Origin: Streptomyces sp. CB00455
GTDB lineage: Bacteria; Actinomycetota; Actinomycetes; Streptomycetales; Streptomycetaceae
Reading direction: 5' to 3'
Length of the DNA stretch: 64,000 nucleotides
Assembly (NCBI RefSeq): GCF_001905445.1
Contig: NZ_LIVQ01000013.1
Location: forward strand, 58,525-122,524
Made by a program: the position numbers and the translations under genes. Shown here in pieces: positions 44,127-51,990 of the stretch. The notes under the pieces were generated by a model. It was not told the DNA's origin and ran no database searches. It saw nothing but the letters and a program-made list of their open reading frames with translations. How positions within the stretch are numbered: position 1 is the first letter of the stretch; every line of letters begins with the position of its first letter.

Positions 44127-44142
44127 AAAGGGCCTCGCCATC

Positions 44143-45417
44143 ATGGCTGCACAGACTGTTCCCACCTCTGTCGATCTCGGACCCGCCACCGGCCTTTCCT
44201 GTCGGGAATGCGGTACCCGTTTCGCACTCGGTCCCCTCTTCGCCTGCGCCGAGTGCTTCGGACCGCTCGAGGTGGCCTACGACCTCCCCACCGGTGACCC
44301 CGAGGCCCTGCGCGCCGCGATCGAGGCCGGCCCGAACAACATCTGGCGCTACGCGCCGCTGCTGCCCGTCCCCGCGGACGTGGCCTCCAAGCCGAGCCTG
44401 AACCCCGGCTTCACCAAGCTCGTGGACGCGGCCAACCTGGCCAAGGAGCTCGGCGTCACCGGCAAGCTGTACGTCAAGGACGACTCCGGCAACCCGACGC
44501 ACTCCTTCAAGGACCGCGTCGTGGCCATCGCCGTCGAGGCGGCCCGCGCCTTCGGCTTCACCACCCTGTCCTGCTCCTCCACCGGCAACCTGGCCGGCGC
44601 CGTCGGCGCCGCGGCCGCCCGCGCCGGCTTCCGCTCCTGCGTGTTCATCCCGCACGACCTGGAGCAGGGCAAGGTCGTCATGGCCGGTGTCTACGGTGGC
44701 GACCTCGTCGGCATCGAGGGCAACTACGACGACGTCAACCGCTTCTGCTCCGAGCTCATCGGCGACCCGCTGGGCGAGGGCTGGGGCTTCGTCAACGTCA
44801 ACCTGCGCCCGTACTACGGCGAGGGTTCCAAGACCCTGGCGTACGAGATCTGCGAGCAGCTCGGCTGGCAGCTGCCCGACCAGATCGTGATCCCGATCGC
44901 CTCCGGCTCGCAGCTGACGAAGATCGACAAGGGCCTGCAGGAGCTGATCAGGCTCGGCCTCGTCGAGGACAGGCCGTACAAGATCTTCGGCGCCCAGGCC
45001 GAGGGATGCTCCCCGGTCTCCACCGCCTTCAAGGCCGGCCACGACGTGGTCCGCCCGCAGAAGCCGGACACCATCGCCAAGTCGCTGGCCATCGGCAACC
45101 CCGCGGACGGCCCGTACGTGCTGGACATCGCGCGGCGCACCGGCGGCTTCGTCGAGGACGTCGACGACGAGCAGATCGTCGATGCCATCAAGCTCCTGGC
45201 GCAGACCGAGGGTATCTTCGCCGAGACCGCGGGCGGCGTGACCGTCGGCGTCACGAAGAAGCTCATCGAGAACGGGCAGCTCGACCCGGCGCTGACGACC
45301 GTCGTCCTGAACACCGGCGACGGCCTCAAGACCCTGGAGGCGGTGGCCGCGGACAGCGGCCAGAGCGCCGTCATCCGCCCCAGCCTGGACGCGTTCCGCG
45401 CCGCCGGCCTGGCCTGA
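44143..45417 (+). CDS. Threonine synthase paralogue, probable O-phosphohomoserine-dependent homocysteine synthase
   Basis: A 424-residue fold-type II PLP enzyme of the threonine-synthase family. An N-terminal zinc ribbon (Cys20, Cys23, Cys35, Cys38) precedes the catalytic domain; the PLP lysine is Lys123 in NPTHSFKDRV, and the phosphate loop is SSTGNLAGAVGAAA. ThrC enzymes act on O-phosphohomoserine. Here a SAM riboswitch controls it and a CysO-type sulfur carrier follows in the same operon, which points to sulfur insertion (homocysteine for methionine) rather than water addition. I recall a recent report of such a route (MetM) in Streptomyces but cannot verify it. A separate hom-thrC-thrB cluster is usual elsewhere in the genus. 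ATG 44143 chosen. Confidence 0.88.
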   Translation: MAAQTVPTSVDLGPATGLSCRECGTRFALGPLFACAECFGPLEVAYDLPTGDPEALRAAIEAGPNNIWRYAPLLPVPADVASKPSLNPGFTKLVDAANLAKELGVTGKLYVKDDSGNPTHSFKDRVVAIAVEAARAFGFTTLSCSSTGNLAGAVGAAAARAGFRSCVFIPHDLEQGKVVMAGVYGGDLVGIEGNYDDVNRFCSELIGDPLGEGWGFVNVNLRPYYGEGSKTLAYEICEQLGWQLPDQIVIPIASGSQLTKIDKGLQELIRLGLVEDRPYKIFGAQAEGCSPVSTAFKAGHDVVRPQKPDTIAKSLAIGNPADGPYVLDIARRTGGFVEDVDDEQIVDAIKLLAQTEGIFAETAGGVTVGVTKKLIENGQLDPALTTVVLNTGDGLKTLEAVAADSGQSAVIRPSLDAFRAAGLA

Positions 45418-45450
45418 CCCACCCCTGCGTCCCGGAAAGGCAGTAGCGCC

Positions 45451-45729
45451 ATGAGCGTCAACGTCCGCATCCCCACCATCCTGCGCACCTACACCGGCGG
45501 CAAGGCCGAGGTCCCCGCCGACGGCGCGACCCTGGCCGAGGTCATCGAGTCCCTGGAGAAGAGCCACCCGGGCATCGCCGCGCGCGTCCTGGACGACCAG
45601 GGCAAGCTGCGCCGCTTCGTGAACGTCTACGTCAACGACGACGACGTGCGCTTCGAGGGCGGGCTGCAGGCGGCGACGCCGGACGGGGCCGGCGTTTCGA
45701 TCATTCCCGCCGTGGCGGGCGGCTGCTGA
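45451..45729 (+). CDS. cysO: CysO/MoaD-family sulfur-carrier protein with extra C-terminal Cys
   Basis: A 92-residue ubiquitin-fold protein close to mycobacterial CysO: VNVRIPTILRTYTGG, RFVNVYVNDDDVRFEGGL, and SIIPAVAGG at the end. Sulfur carriers act as C-terminal Gly-Gly thiocarboxylates charged by an E1-like enzyme. Here one Cys follows the Gly-Gly, so a protease (Mec+/JAMM type) would be needed to expose it, as reported for the HcyS carrier of Wolinella. It starts 33 bp after the PLP enzyme and is followed by a 15-bp terminator stem, so the two form one operon. Confidence 0.9.
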   Translation: MSVNVRIPTILRTYTGGKAEVPADGATLAEVIESLEKSHPGIAARVLDDQGKLRRFVNVYVNDDDVRFEGGLQAATPDGAGVSIIPAVAGGC

Positions 45730-45770
45730 CCGGCCCCGGCCGGCACGCGCACTGACACGCGAAAACCGTA

Positions 45771-45804
45771 ATTGCCCCCTCCGCTAATAAGCGGAGGGGG
45801 CAAT
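45771..45804 (+). terminator. Terminator after cysO
   Basis: Perfect 15-base arms (45771-45785, 45790-45804) with loop AATA, then TCTGCTTG. It closes the riboswitch operon. Confidence 0.9.
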
Positions 45805-46138
45805 TCTGCTTGATTGGGCGCGGTAGAGTTGGGGAAGTCCCCTCCGCTGCTCTTGCCCGCCGCATATGAACGGGTCGCGTGAGGGTCGACATCGGGTCAA
45901 TGTCCAGGCGCGCTATGGGGCTTTGGCGAGATATGCCGGGCCCGAGTTGCCCAGGAATATTCCAAATTTTCACTCTATTTCAATCTTTCCGGGTGTCCGG
46001 ATTTCTCGTCGGATTGACCTGTTGCAGACAGCACCCGCGCAGATACATTCAGCCTCGGTCGACGCGTTCCGACGCAAGTTCTGACCCGGGATCGCGAAGT
46101 GCGTTCCTGCGCAAGGGCCAGTAATAGGGGAGTTAGGC
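45805..46138 (+). promoter_or_regulatory. AT-rich leader upstream of the cold-shock gene
   Basis: No gene. From about 45955 to 46035 the sequence is strikingly AT-rich for this genome (runs such as GGAATATTCCAAATTTTCAC). A possible -10 TAGAGT lies at 45824-45829. Long structured leaders are typical of cold-shock mRNAs and control their stability and translation by temperature; a role here is inferred from position. Confidence 0.5.
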
Positions 46139-46345
46139 ATGGCTCAGGGCACCGTCAAGTGGTTCAACGCGGAGAAGGGCTACGGCTTCATCGCGGTCGA
46201 CGGTGGTGCGGATGTGTTCGTCCACTACAGCGCCATCCAGATGGACGGGTACCGCACCCTTGAAGAGGGTCAGCGGGTCGAGTTCGAGATCTCGCAGGGC
46301 CAGAAGGGTCCGCAGGCGGACATGGTCAAGCTCGCACTCGGCTAG
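46139..46345 (+). CDS. Cold-shock protein (CspA family)
   Basis: A 68-residue OB-fold RNA chaperone: GTVKWFNAEKGYGFIAV (with RNP1 KGYGFIAV), DVFVHYSAI (RNP2), YRTLEEGQRVEFEI and GPQADMV. Length and sequence are canonical. It melts RNA structure in the cytosol and is likely abundant, in keeping with the strong AGGAG-like start context (GGGGAGTTAGGC) and its isolated position between two terminators. Similar to the ScoF/SC7.0 proteins of Streptomyces. Confidence 0.95.
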   Translation: MAQGTVKWFNAEKGYGFIAVDGGADVFVHYSAIQMDGYRTLEEGQRVEFEISQGQKGPQADMVKLALG

Positions 46346-46377
46346 TCCTGGCGCGATCGACCACCGACGCACACACA

Positions 46378-46417
46378 CGAGGGGCCCACATCCTGGACAC
46401 GGGGTGTGGGCCCCTCG
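46378..46417 (+). terminator. Terminator after the cold-shock gene
   Basis: Thirteen-base arms CGAGGGGCCCACA (46378-46390) and TGTGGGCCCCTCG (46405-46417). Confidence 0.85.
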
Positions 46418-46476
46418 CGTGTCGCGGCCGATCCTCGTGTGCCACCTGCGTCTTCGCGCGGCGTTGCCCGAAGCCG

Positions 46477-46539
46477 CTTGCACTCGACGGGGTCGAGTGC
46501 TAATCATTGGCGTTAGCACTCTCCTGCTGAGAGTGCTAC
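46477..46539 (+). promoter_or_regulatory. Tandem CIRCE operators and promoter of groEL2
   Basis: CIRCE1 (46477-46503) is CTTGCACTC-N9-GAGTGCTAA and CIRCE2 (46513-46539) is TTAGCACTC-N9-GAGTGCTAC. A promoter lies in CIRCE1: -35 TTGCAC (46478-46483), 17 bp spacer, -10 TAATCA (46501-46506), so CIRCE2 covers the transcription start. HrcA binding should repress groEL2 except under heat shock. Confidence 0.92.
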
Positions 46540-46699
46540 CAAAACGAGGACCGGGTCGGTGAGGCCCGCAGCGTCCGGCGGGAAGGAACCGCCGGGCACG
46601 CAGGCCGTCCGTCGCGGGCGCGGGCGCGGTCCGGAGCAATCCACCCCTTACCCCCATGGCCTACGGCATGGGAGGGACCCCCTGGGAGGACCACTTCAG

Positions 46700-48322
46700 A
46701 TGGCCAAGATCATTGCGTTCGACGAGGAGGCCCGGCGCGGCCTCGAGCGTGGGATGAACCAGCTCGCCGACGCCGTCAAGGTCACCCTTGGCCCCAAGGG
46801 TCGCAACGTCGTCCTTGAGAAGAAGTGGGGCGCGCCCACGATCACCAACGACGGCGTCTCCATCGCCAAGGAGATCGAGCTCGAAGACCCGTACGAGAAG
46901 ATCGGCGCCGAGCTGGTCAAGGAAGTCGCCAAGAAGACGGACGACGTCGCCGGCGACGGTACGACCACCGCCACCGTGCTGGCCCAGGCGCTCGTCCGCG
47001 AGGGCCTGCGCAACGTGGCGGCCGGCGCCAACCCGATGGCCCTCAAGCGCGGTATCGAGAAGGCCGTCGAGGCCGTCTCCGGTGCCCTGCTGGAGCAGGC
47101 GAAGGATGTCGAGACCAAGGAGCAGATCGCTTCGACGGCCTCCATCTCCGCCGCCGACACCCAGATCGGCGAGCTCATCGCCGAGGCCATGGACAAGGTC
47201 GGCAAGGAAGGCGTCATCACGGTCGAGGAGTCCCAGACCTTCGGTCTGGAGCTGGAGCTCACCGAGGGCATGCGCTTCGACAAGGGCTACATCTCGGCGT
47301 ACTTCGCCACCGACATGGAGCGTATGGAGTCGTCCCTCGACGACCCGTACATCCTGATCGTCAACTCCAAGATCAGCTCGGTCAAGGACCTGCTGCCGCT
47401 CCTGGAGAAGGTCATGCAGTCCGGCAAGCCGCTGCTGATCATCGCCGAGGACGTCGAGGGCGAGGCCCTGTCGACCCTGGTCGTCAACAAGATCCGCGGC
47501 ACCTTCAAGTCCGTCGCCGTCAAGGCCCCGGGCTTCGGCGACCGCCGCAAGGCCATGCTCGGCGACATCGCCATCCTCACGGGCGGCACCGTCATCTCCG
47601 AGGAGGTCGGCCTCAAGCTGGAGAACGCCGGTCTCGACCTGCTGGGCCGCGCCCGCAAGGTCGTCATCACCAAGGACGAGACCACCATCGTCGACGGTGC
47701 CGGTGAGAGCGACCAGGTCCAGGGCCGCGTCAACCAGATCCGCGCCGAGATCGAGAACTCCGACTCGGACTACGACCGCGAGAAGCTCCAGGAGCGCCTC
47801 GCGAAGCTGGCCGGCGGCGTGGCCGTCATCAAGGCCGGTGCCGCGACCGAAGTCGAGCTCAAGGAGCGCAAGCACCGCATCGAGGACGCCGTTCGCAACG
47901 CGAAGGCGGCCGTCGAGGAGGGCATCGTCGCCGGTGGTGGCGTGGCCCTGCTCCAGGCCTCCGCGGTCTTCGAGAAGCTTGAGCTCCAGGGCGACGAGGC
48001 GACCGGCGCCAACGCCGTCCGCCTGGCGCTGGAGGCTCCGCTCAAGCAGATCGCCGTCAACGGTGGTCTCGAGGGTGGCGTCGTCGTGGAGAAGGTGCGC
48101 AACCTTCCGATCGGCCACGGCCTGAACGCCGCGACCGGCGAGTACGTCGACATGATCGCCGAGGGCATCATCGACCCGGCGAAGGTCACGCGCTCCGCGC
48201 TGCAGAACGCCGCGTCGATCGCCGCGCTGTTCCTGACGACCGAGGCCGTCATCGCCGACAAGCCCGAGAAGGCCGGCGCCGGCGCCCCGGGCGGCATGCC
48301 GGGCGGTGACATGGACTTCTGA
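46700..48322 (+). CDS. groEL2: 60 kDa chaperonin GroEL2
   Basis: A 540-residue chaperonin: AKIIAFDEEARRGLERGMNQ, VTLGPKGRNVVLEKKWGAPT, ATP motif VAGDGTTTATVLAQAL, and a C-terminal Gly/Met-rich end (GGMPGGDMDF). No groES precedes it, so this is the second, stand-alone groEL of Streptomyces rather than the groES-groEL1 operon. The leader from the CIRCE promoter to ATG 46700 is about 190 nt. GAGGA precedes the start. Followed by a strong terminator. Confidence 0.96.
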   Translation: MAKIIAFDEEARRGLERGMNQLADAVKVTLGPKGRNVVLEKKWGAPTITNDGVSIAKEIELEDPYEKIGAELVKEVAKKTDDVAGDGTTTATVLAQALVREGLRNVAAGANPMALKRGIEKAVEAVSGALLEQAKDVETKEQIASTASISAADTQIGELIAEAMDKVGKEGVITVEESQTFGLELELTEGMRFDKGYISAYFATDMERMESSLDDPYILIVNSKISSVKDLLPLLEKVMQSGKPLLIIAEDVEGEALSTLVVNKIRGTFKSVAVKAPGFGDRRKAMLGDIAILTGGTVISEEVGLKLENAGLDLLGRARKVVITKDETTIVDGAGESDQVQGRVNQIRAEIENSDSDYDREKLQERLAKLAGGVAVIKAGAATEVELKERKHRIEDAVRNAKAAVEEGIVAGGGVALLQASAVFEKLELQGDEATGANAVRLALEAPLKQIAVNGGLEGGVVVEKVRNLPIGHGLNAATGEYVDMIAEGIIDPAKVTRSALQNAASIAALFLTTEAVIADKPEKAGAGAPGGMPGGDMDF

Positions 48323-48364
48323 TCGACCCCGGCTCCGGCCACTGGTTGATCGGCTGTTCTCGAA

Positions 48365-48400
48365 CGAGGGCGGCACCCCCCGCGGGGGGTGCCGCCCTCG
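48365..48400 (+). terminator. Terminator after groEL2
   Basis: Perfect 17-base arms (48365-48381, 48384-48400) around GC, 43 bp after the stop. Confidence 0.9.
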
Positions 48401-48414
48401 GGCGTTCGCCCGCA

Positions 48415-48484
48415 GCCCGGCAGCCCGGCAGCCCGGCAGCCCGGCAGCCCCGCAGCCCCGCAGCCCCGCAGTCCCTCAGCCCGG
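48415..48484. repeat. 8-bp CAGCCCGG tandem repeat
   Basis: About eight consecutive CAGCCCGG or CAGCCCCG units upstream of trpF. Likely a replication-slippage tract; it places variable spacing between the groEL2 terminator and trpF. Confidence 0.85.
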
Positions 48485-48533
48485 TCCCCGGGACGGGACG
48501 CCGGCGGCCGGGCGGTTCTGGTTGACTCGGGGC

Positions 48534-49151
48534 ATGAGCGAGAGCAGCGCACCCTTCGTGAAGATCTGCGGGCTGCGGACCGCACGGGACGTGGACGCCG
48601 CCGTCGAAGCCGGGGCCGACGCCATCGGCTTCGTCTTCGCCCCCGGCAGCCCGCGTACGGTCGACCCCGCCACGGCGCGGGAGCTGGGCGGGCGGGTACC
48701 GGCGGGCGTCCTCACGGTCGGGGTGTTCCGCGGCCAACCGGTGGCGGAGGTCCGGCGGCTGACCGAGGAGAGCGGATTGCGCGCCGTACAGCTCCACGGG
48801 GACGAGGGCGCCGAGTACTACGAGGAACTGCGTGCGCCGGGCCGGACCCTGCTGCGGGCCACGGCCGAGCACGTGGCGCGCTGCGGCGAGCTGGGCGAGG
48901 ACCTGCTGCTGCTCGACGCCCCCGACCCCGGCTCCGGCAAGCCGTGGAACTGGGGCGCCCGCGAGTTCACGCCCCCCGAGGGCCGCTGGCTGCTCGCGGG
49001 CGGTCTCACGCCGGGCAACGTCCGGCAGGCCGTCCGGTCCACCGGCGCGTGGGGGGTGGACGTATCCAGCGGCGTCGAGCGCGAGCGCGGGGTGAAGTCG
49101 CCGGAGCTGATCCGCGCCTTCGCCGAGGCGGCGCGCGCCGCTCGTCGCTGA
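48534..49151 (+). CDS. trpF: Phosphoribosylanthranilate isomerase
   Basis: A 205-residue TIM-barrel isomerase: FVKICGLRTARDVDAAVEAG with catalytic Cys12, GFVFAPGSPRTVDP, AVQLHGDEG, and the C-terminal phosphate site LAGGLTPGNV and GVDVSSGVE with the catalytic Asp. It isomerises PRA to CdRP in tryptophan synthesis. ATG 48534 is just after the 8-bp repeat tract. Stand-alone trpF is notable in Streptomyces, where the bifunctional PriA normally does this reaction. Confidence 0.9.
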   Translation: MSESSAPFVKICGLRTARDVDAAVEAGADAIGFVFAPGSPRTVDPATARELGGRVPAGVLTVGVFRGQPVAEVRRLTEESGLRAVQLHGDEGAEYYEELRAPGRTLLRATAEHVARCGELGEDLLLLDAPDPGSGKPWNWGAREFTPPEGRWLLAGGLTPGNVRQAVRSTGAWGVDVSSGVERERGVKSPELIRAFAEAARAARR

Positions 49152-49221
49152 ACGCAACCGTTCGACTACCCTGTGCGAGAATTCCGGCATGGACTACTCC
49201 GGTTGAGGGCACACAACCGTC

Positions 49222-49965
49222 ATGGACACGGACATGCCCGGATGGCTGCGGCGCCTGACGCGCCGCCTCGCTCCAGGGGGTGGTGGCGGCGGTGACGTGG
49301 CGGTCTTCCAGCCGCGCAGCGCCCCCGCCTTCACCGCCGACTTCACCTCCACCACGCAGTGGGTCGCAGGCCGCTCATGGGCCTATCCCCATGGCGGCCC
49401 GGTCAATCCGGGCGACAACAAGCTCGACCACCTGGTGGAGGACCCCGCCTACAGCCGCAGCGGCGTCTTCCGCGCCACCCGCCGCCCCGACGGCAACTGG
49501 GACACCGGTCTGCTCACCACCGAGGGCAGCGACGACGGTTTCATGGTGCGCACCGGCGACGTGCTGGAGGCGCGGGTGCGGCTCCCGGAGGAGCTGGGGG
49601 CCTGGCCCGCGATCTGGACCTGGCGGGACGGCGGCCAGGAAATCGACGTCTTCGAGTACCACCCCGACAACCCGGACCTGCTGGAGCTGTCCAACCACGT
49701 CCGCCAGGGGCACCGCTACTACCGCGACCCGTCGGTGCGGCCGGGCTCCTGGGTGGACCTGAGGGTGGAGTTCGGGCGGAGCTCGGTCGTCTGGTGGGTC
49801 AACGGCGCCCGCGTCTTCTCCGACCGCCGGGGCGTCGGCCGCGGCTGGCGCGCGTACCTCATCGTCAACCTGTCGGTCTGCGCGGGCAACTACCACCCGG
49901 CGCCGGAACCGGAGGTCACGGAAATGTCCTACGAGGTATCGGAGCTGCGCGTGTACCGGGGCTGA
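49222..49965 (+). CDS. GH16-like glycoside hydrolase without signal peptide
   Basis: A 247-residue protein whose core resembles the family 16 beta-jelly roll. The catalytic pattern ExDxxE is seen in GQEIDVFEYH (Glu140, Asp142, Glu145), preceded by AWPAIWTWRDGG and followed by WWVNGARVFSD and LIVNLSVCAGNY. Family members cleave beta-1,3/1,4-glucans and are usually secreted, but no signal peptide is visible here (MDTDMPGWLRRLTRRLAPG), so it is either cytosolic, exported by another route, or has a different role. Located after trpF. Confidence 0.75.
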   Translation: MDTDMPGWLRRLTRRLAPGGGGGGDVAVFQPRSAPAFTADFTSTTQWVAGRSWAYPHGGPVNPGDNKLDHLVEDPAYSRSGVFRATRRPDGNWDTGLLTTEGSDDGFMVRTGDVLEARVRLPEELGAWPAIWTWRDGGQEIDVFEYHPDNPDLLELSNHVRQGHRYYRDPSVRPGSWVDLRVEFGRSSVVWWVNGARVFSDRRGVGRGWRAYLIVNLSVCAGNYHPAPEPEVTEMSYEVSELRVYRG

Positions 49966-49979
49966 GGGCGGGACGGCCC

Positions 49980-50474
49980 TCAGGACCGGCCCTCCTGGCC
50001 GGCCCGGCGCGTCAGGGTGTTCAGGAGGGCGGCGCCCCGCGGGGCGTCGTCCACGCTGACCGCGAAGTCCCTGCCCCGGGAGCGGATCACGAGGCAGGGG
50101 CCCCGTCGGATCAGCACCGTCGTGCCGAGCTTGCTGATGCGGTAGCCCCAGCCGCCGACCTGCACGGGCCGGCGGTCCTCCACGCGGGCCGGCCCCTCGA
50201 TGTCCTCGGGCGACCAGCGCCTGACGGGCCGCCCGACGGGGCCGTAGGCCACCTCCAGCGCCCGGCCGGTGATCCGCACGGTCACGGAGGCGAACACCGC
50301 GACCAGCAGGGCCGCGAGGAGCAGCACCGCGATCGGCGCCCACACCACGGCCACCGAGCCGGCCAGCCCGGCGACCGCGAGCCCGGCCGCGATGAGGGCG
50401 AGGACGACGGCCGTCGCCTGCATCCACCGGTTCGACGCGTGTGACTGCCACAGGACCTGTTCGGCGTGTGCCAT
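49980..50474 (-). CDS. Membrane protein with bacterial PH-like domain
   Basis: A 164-residue protein: two membrane helices at about 18-40 and 44-66, then a bPH (DUF3093-like) beta domain: VTVRITGRALEVAYGPVGRPVRR, VEDRRPVQVGGWGYRI and LVIRSRGRDFAVSVDD. The ribosome binding site GGGAGGAGGGAGG precedes ATG 50474. Such proteins are common in Streptomyces; function unknown. Convergent with the GH16-like gene (15 bp apart). Confidence 0.82.
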   Translation of the reverse strand: MAHAEQVLWQSHASNRWMQATAVVLALIAAGLAVAGLAGSVAVVWAPIAVLLLAALLVAVFASVTVRITGRALEVAYGPVGRPVRRWSPEDIEGPARVEDRRPVQVGGWGYRISKLGTTVLIRRGPCLVIRSRGRDFAVSVDDAPRGAALLNTLTRRAGQEGRS

Positions 50475-50584
50475 GACGCCTCCCTCCTCCCCTCCAGTTT
50501 CCCTCAGGAGGGCCCGCCCACCCCGGCGTACGGTGGGAAGTGAGCGGATCGGGCCGCAGTCCTCGGCGTCCTGGGAGGCCGGCG

Positions 50585-50995
50585 ATGAACGACGAACGTG
50601 ACGCGTTCCTCAAGTGGGCGCGCTCCCGGCTGCGGGACGCGGAGATCGCCCTGCACAACGGGGACGCCGGGCCGCGCGCCGCCATCTGGTCCCGGCGCGA
50701 GCCGGTCTCGGTGACGGGTGCCTGGATGTCGGCGCTCGGGTCCGAGGAGGTGGGCGAGCTCTTCCACAAGCTGGCGGAGGCGTTCTCGGACTGCACCGCC
50801 TACGAGCACGAGATCGTCGCGGCGGACGTGGCCGGCGACATGGCCTACACCGTCGGCTACGAGCGCACGCAGGCTCGCGTCAACGGCGAGCCGCGCCGGT
50901 ACGTCCTGCGGGCGACGCAGGTGTACCGCCGCGAGGACGGCGAGTGGAAGGTCGCCCACCGCCACGCGGACACGCTGGAGAGCGACCAGCCTTGA
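50585..50995 (+). CDS. SnoaL-like / DUF4440 small protein
   Basis: A 136-residue cone-shaped NTF2-like protein: RLRDAEIALHNGDAGPRAAIWSR, AFSDCTAYEHEIVAADVAGD, YTVGYERTQARVNG, and VYRREDGEWKVAHRHADTL, the standard ending of SnoaL-like/ketosteroid-isomerase-like folds. No catalytic residue can be assigned. ATG 50585 follows GGGAGG. It precedes the DinB-like gene by 52 bp; the two may form an operon. Confidence 0.85.
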   Translation: MNDERDAFLKWARSRLRDAEIALHNGDAGPRAAIWSRREPVSVTGAWMSALGSEEVGELFHKLAEAFSDCTAYEHEIVAADVAGDMAYTVGYERTQARVNGEPRRYVLRATQVYRREDGEWKVAHRHADTLESDQP

Positions 50996-51047
50996 GGCCG
51001 GTGGGCACAAGGAGGGCGGGGTGCCGCCGGTCCGGTACCGTCCTGCC

Positions 51048-51740
51048 ATGTCCCCATCACCCGGTACCGACCGCTCCAGGACCCCCGTCTCCGCGGATGA
51101 CCTCGACCTTTCCGTGCGGCTCGCCGTGGCCGCCCTTCGCGGGGCGCCGGCAGAAGCGTGGGAAGGCAAGGCCGGTTCGCTGGAATGGGACTGCTGGGAA
51201 ACGGTCGAGCACCTCGCCGACGACCTCTTCGCCTACGCCGCCCAACTGGGCCCCAAGTCCCCGCCCTTGAACGGCGAGGTGCCCTTCGTGTGGAAGAGCC
51301 GCCGCCCCGGTGGTCCGGCGAACGTCATTCACGCAGACCGCGGGGCGGGGCCCGCCGGCCTGTTGCAGGTCCTGGAAGCGAGCGGTGCGCTGCTGGTCGC
51401 CATGGTGCGCACGACGCCTCCGCAGACCCGCGCCCACCACGTCTTCGGAGTCTCGGACCCCGAGGGTTTCGCCGCGATGGGCATCGTGGAGACCGTGGTG
51501 CACACGCACGATCTGGCGCAGGGGCTCGGGCTCGCCTGGAACCCGCCCGCCGATCTGTGCTCGCGGGTGCTCGCCCGGCTGTTCCCGGACGCACCCTCCT
51601 CGACGGACCCCTGGTCCACCTTGCTGTGGGCCACCGGACGCGCGGAACTGCCCGGTCGCCCCCGTCCGACGGCATGGCGATGGGACGGCACGCCCCGGGA
51701 GGGCGGCCCAGGCCAGGAGTCCGTCACGAGCGGTCTTTGA
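51048..51740 (+). CDS. DinB/maleylpyruvate isomerase-like protein
   Basis: A 230-residue four-helix metal-binding protein of the MDMPI/DinB superfamily. Metal-ligand candidates are His in CWETVEHLADDLFAYA and the pair in VVHTHDLAQGLGL, matching the usual three-His pattern. Mycothiol-dependent isomerases and S-transferases belong to this family, and mycothiol synthesis is encoded here (mshA at 0.9 kb), but the substrate is not known. It overlaps the convergent DUF397 gene by 17 bp at its 3' end. Confidence 0.82.
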   Translation: MSPSPGTDRSRTPVSADDLDLSVRLAVAALRGAPAEAWEGKAGSLEWDCWETVEHLADDLFAYAAQLGPKSPPLNGEVPFVWKSRRPGGPANVIHADRGAGPAGLLQVLEASGALLVAMVRTTPPQTRAHHVFGVSDPEGFAAMGIVETVVHTHDLAQGLGLAWNPPADLCSRVLARLFPDAPSSTDPWSTLLWATGRAELPGRPRPTAWRWDGTPREGGPGQESVTSGL

Positions 51741-51990
51741 GCGACCCCACGAAGTCGGCCCAGGCCCGTGCGCGGAACACCACGTGCGGGCCTCCGGGCT
51801 GCGTGGAGTCCCGGACGGGCACGATGCCGGGGTGGCCGTCGGCCACTTCCACGCAGTCGCCGCCGTCACCGGCACTGTGGGTGGACTTCCGCCAGGTGGC
51901 CATCTCCAGGCAGTTGCCGCCGCTGGCATCGCTGTAGCTGGATTTGTGCCACGTGGCCGCCGACACGTTGTACTCAGGCGTGCTCGTCAT
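51724..51990 (-). CDS. Tandem DUF397 protein (BldB-related)
   Basis: An 88-residue protein with two successive DUF397 motifs: WHKSSYSDASGGNCLEMA and WRKSTHSAGDGGDCVEVAD, plus the standard ending HVVFRARAWADFVGSLK. Normal DUF397 proteins have one motif, so this is an internal duplication. DUF397 genes pair with Scr1/WhiJ-type helix-turn-helix genes in Streptomyces and act in development. It overlaps the HTH gene by 17 bp, so the two are coupled. Confidence 0.88.
   Translation of the reverse strand: MTSTPEYNVSAATWHKSSYSDASGGNCLEMATWRKSTHSAGDGGDCVEVADGHPGIVPVRDSTQPGGPHVVFRARAWADFVGSLKDRS

Noticed and set aside
44095..44142. Threonine-synthase start at ATG 44095
   Set aside because: This ATG lies in riboswitch helix P4; translation from there would run through the aptamer.
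46696..48376. Long minus-strand frames opposite groEL2
   Set aside because: Codon-bias shadow of the GroEL frame; no family similarity or ribosome binding site.
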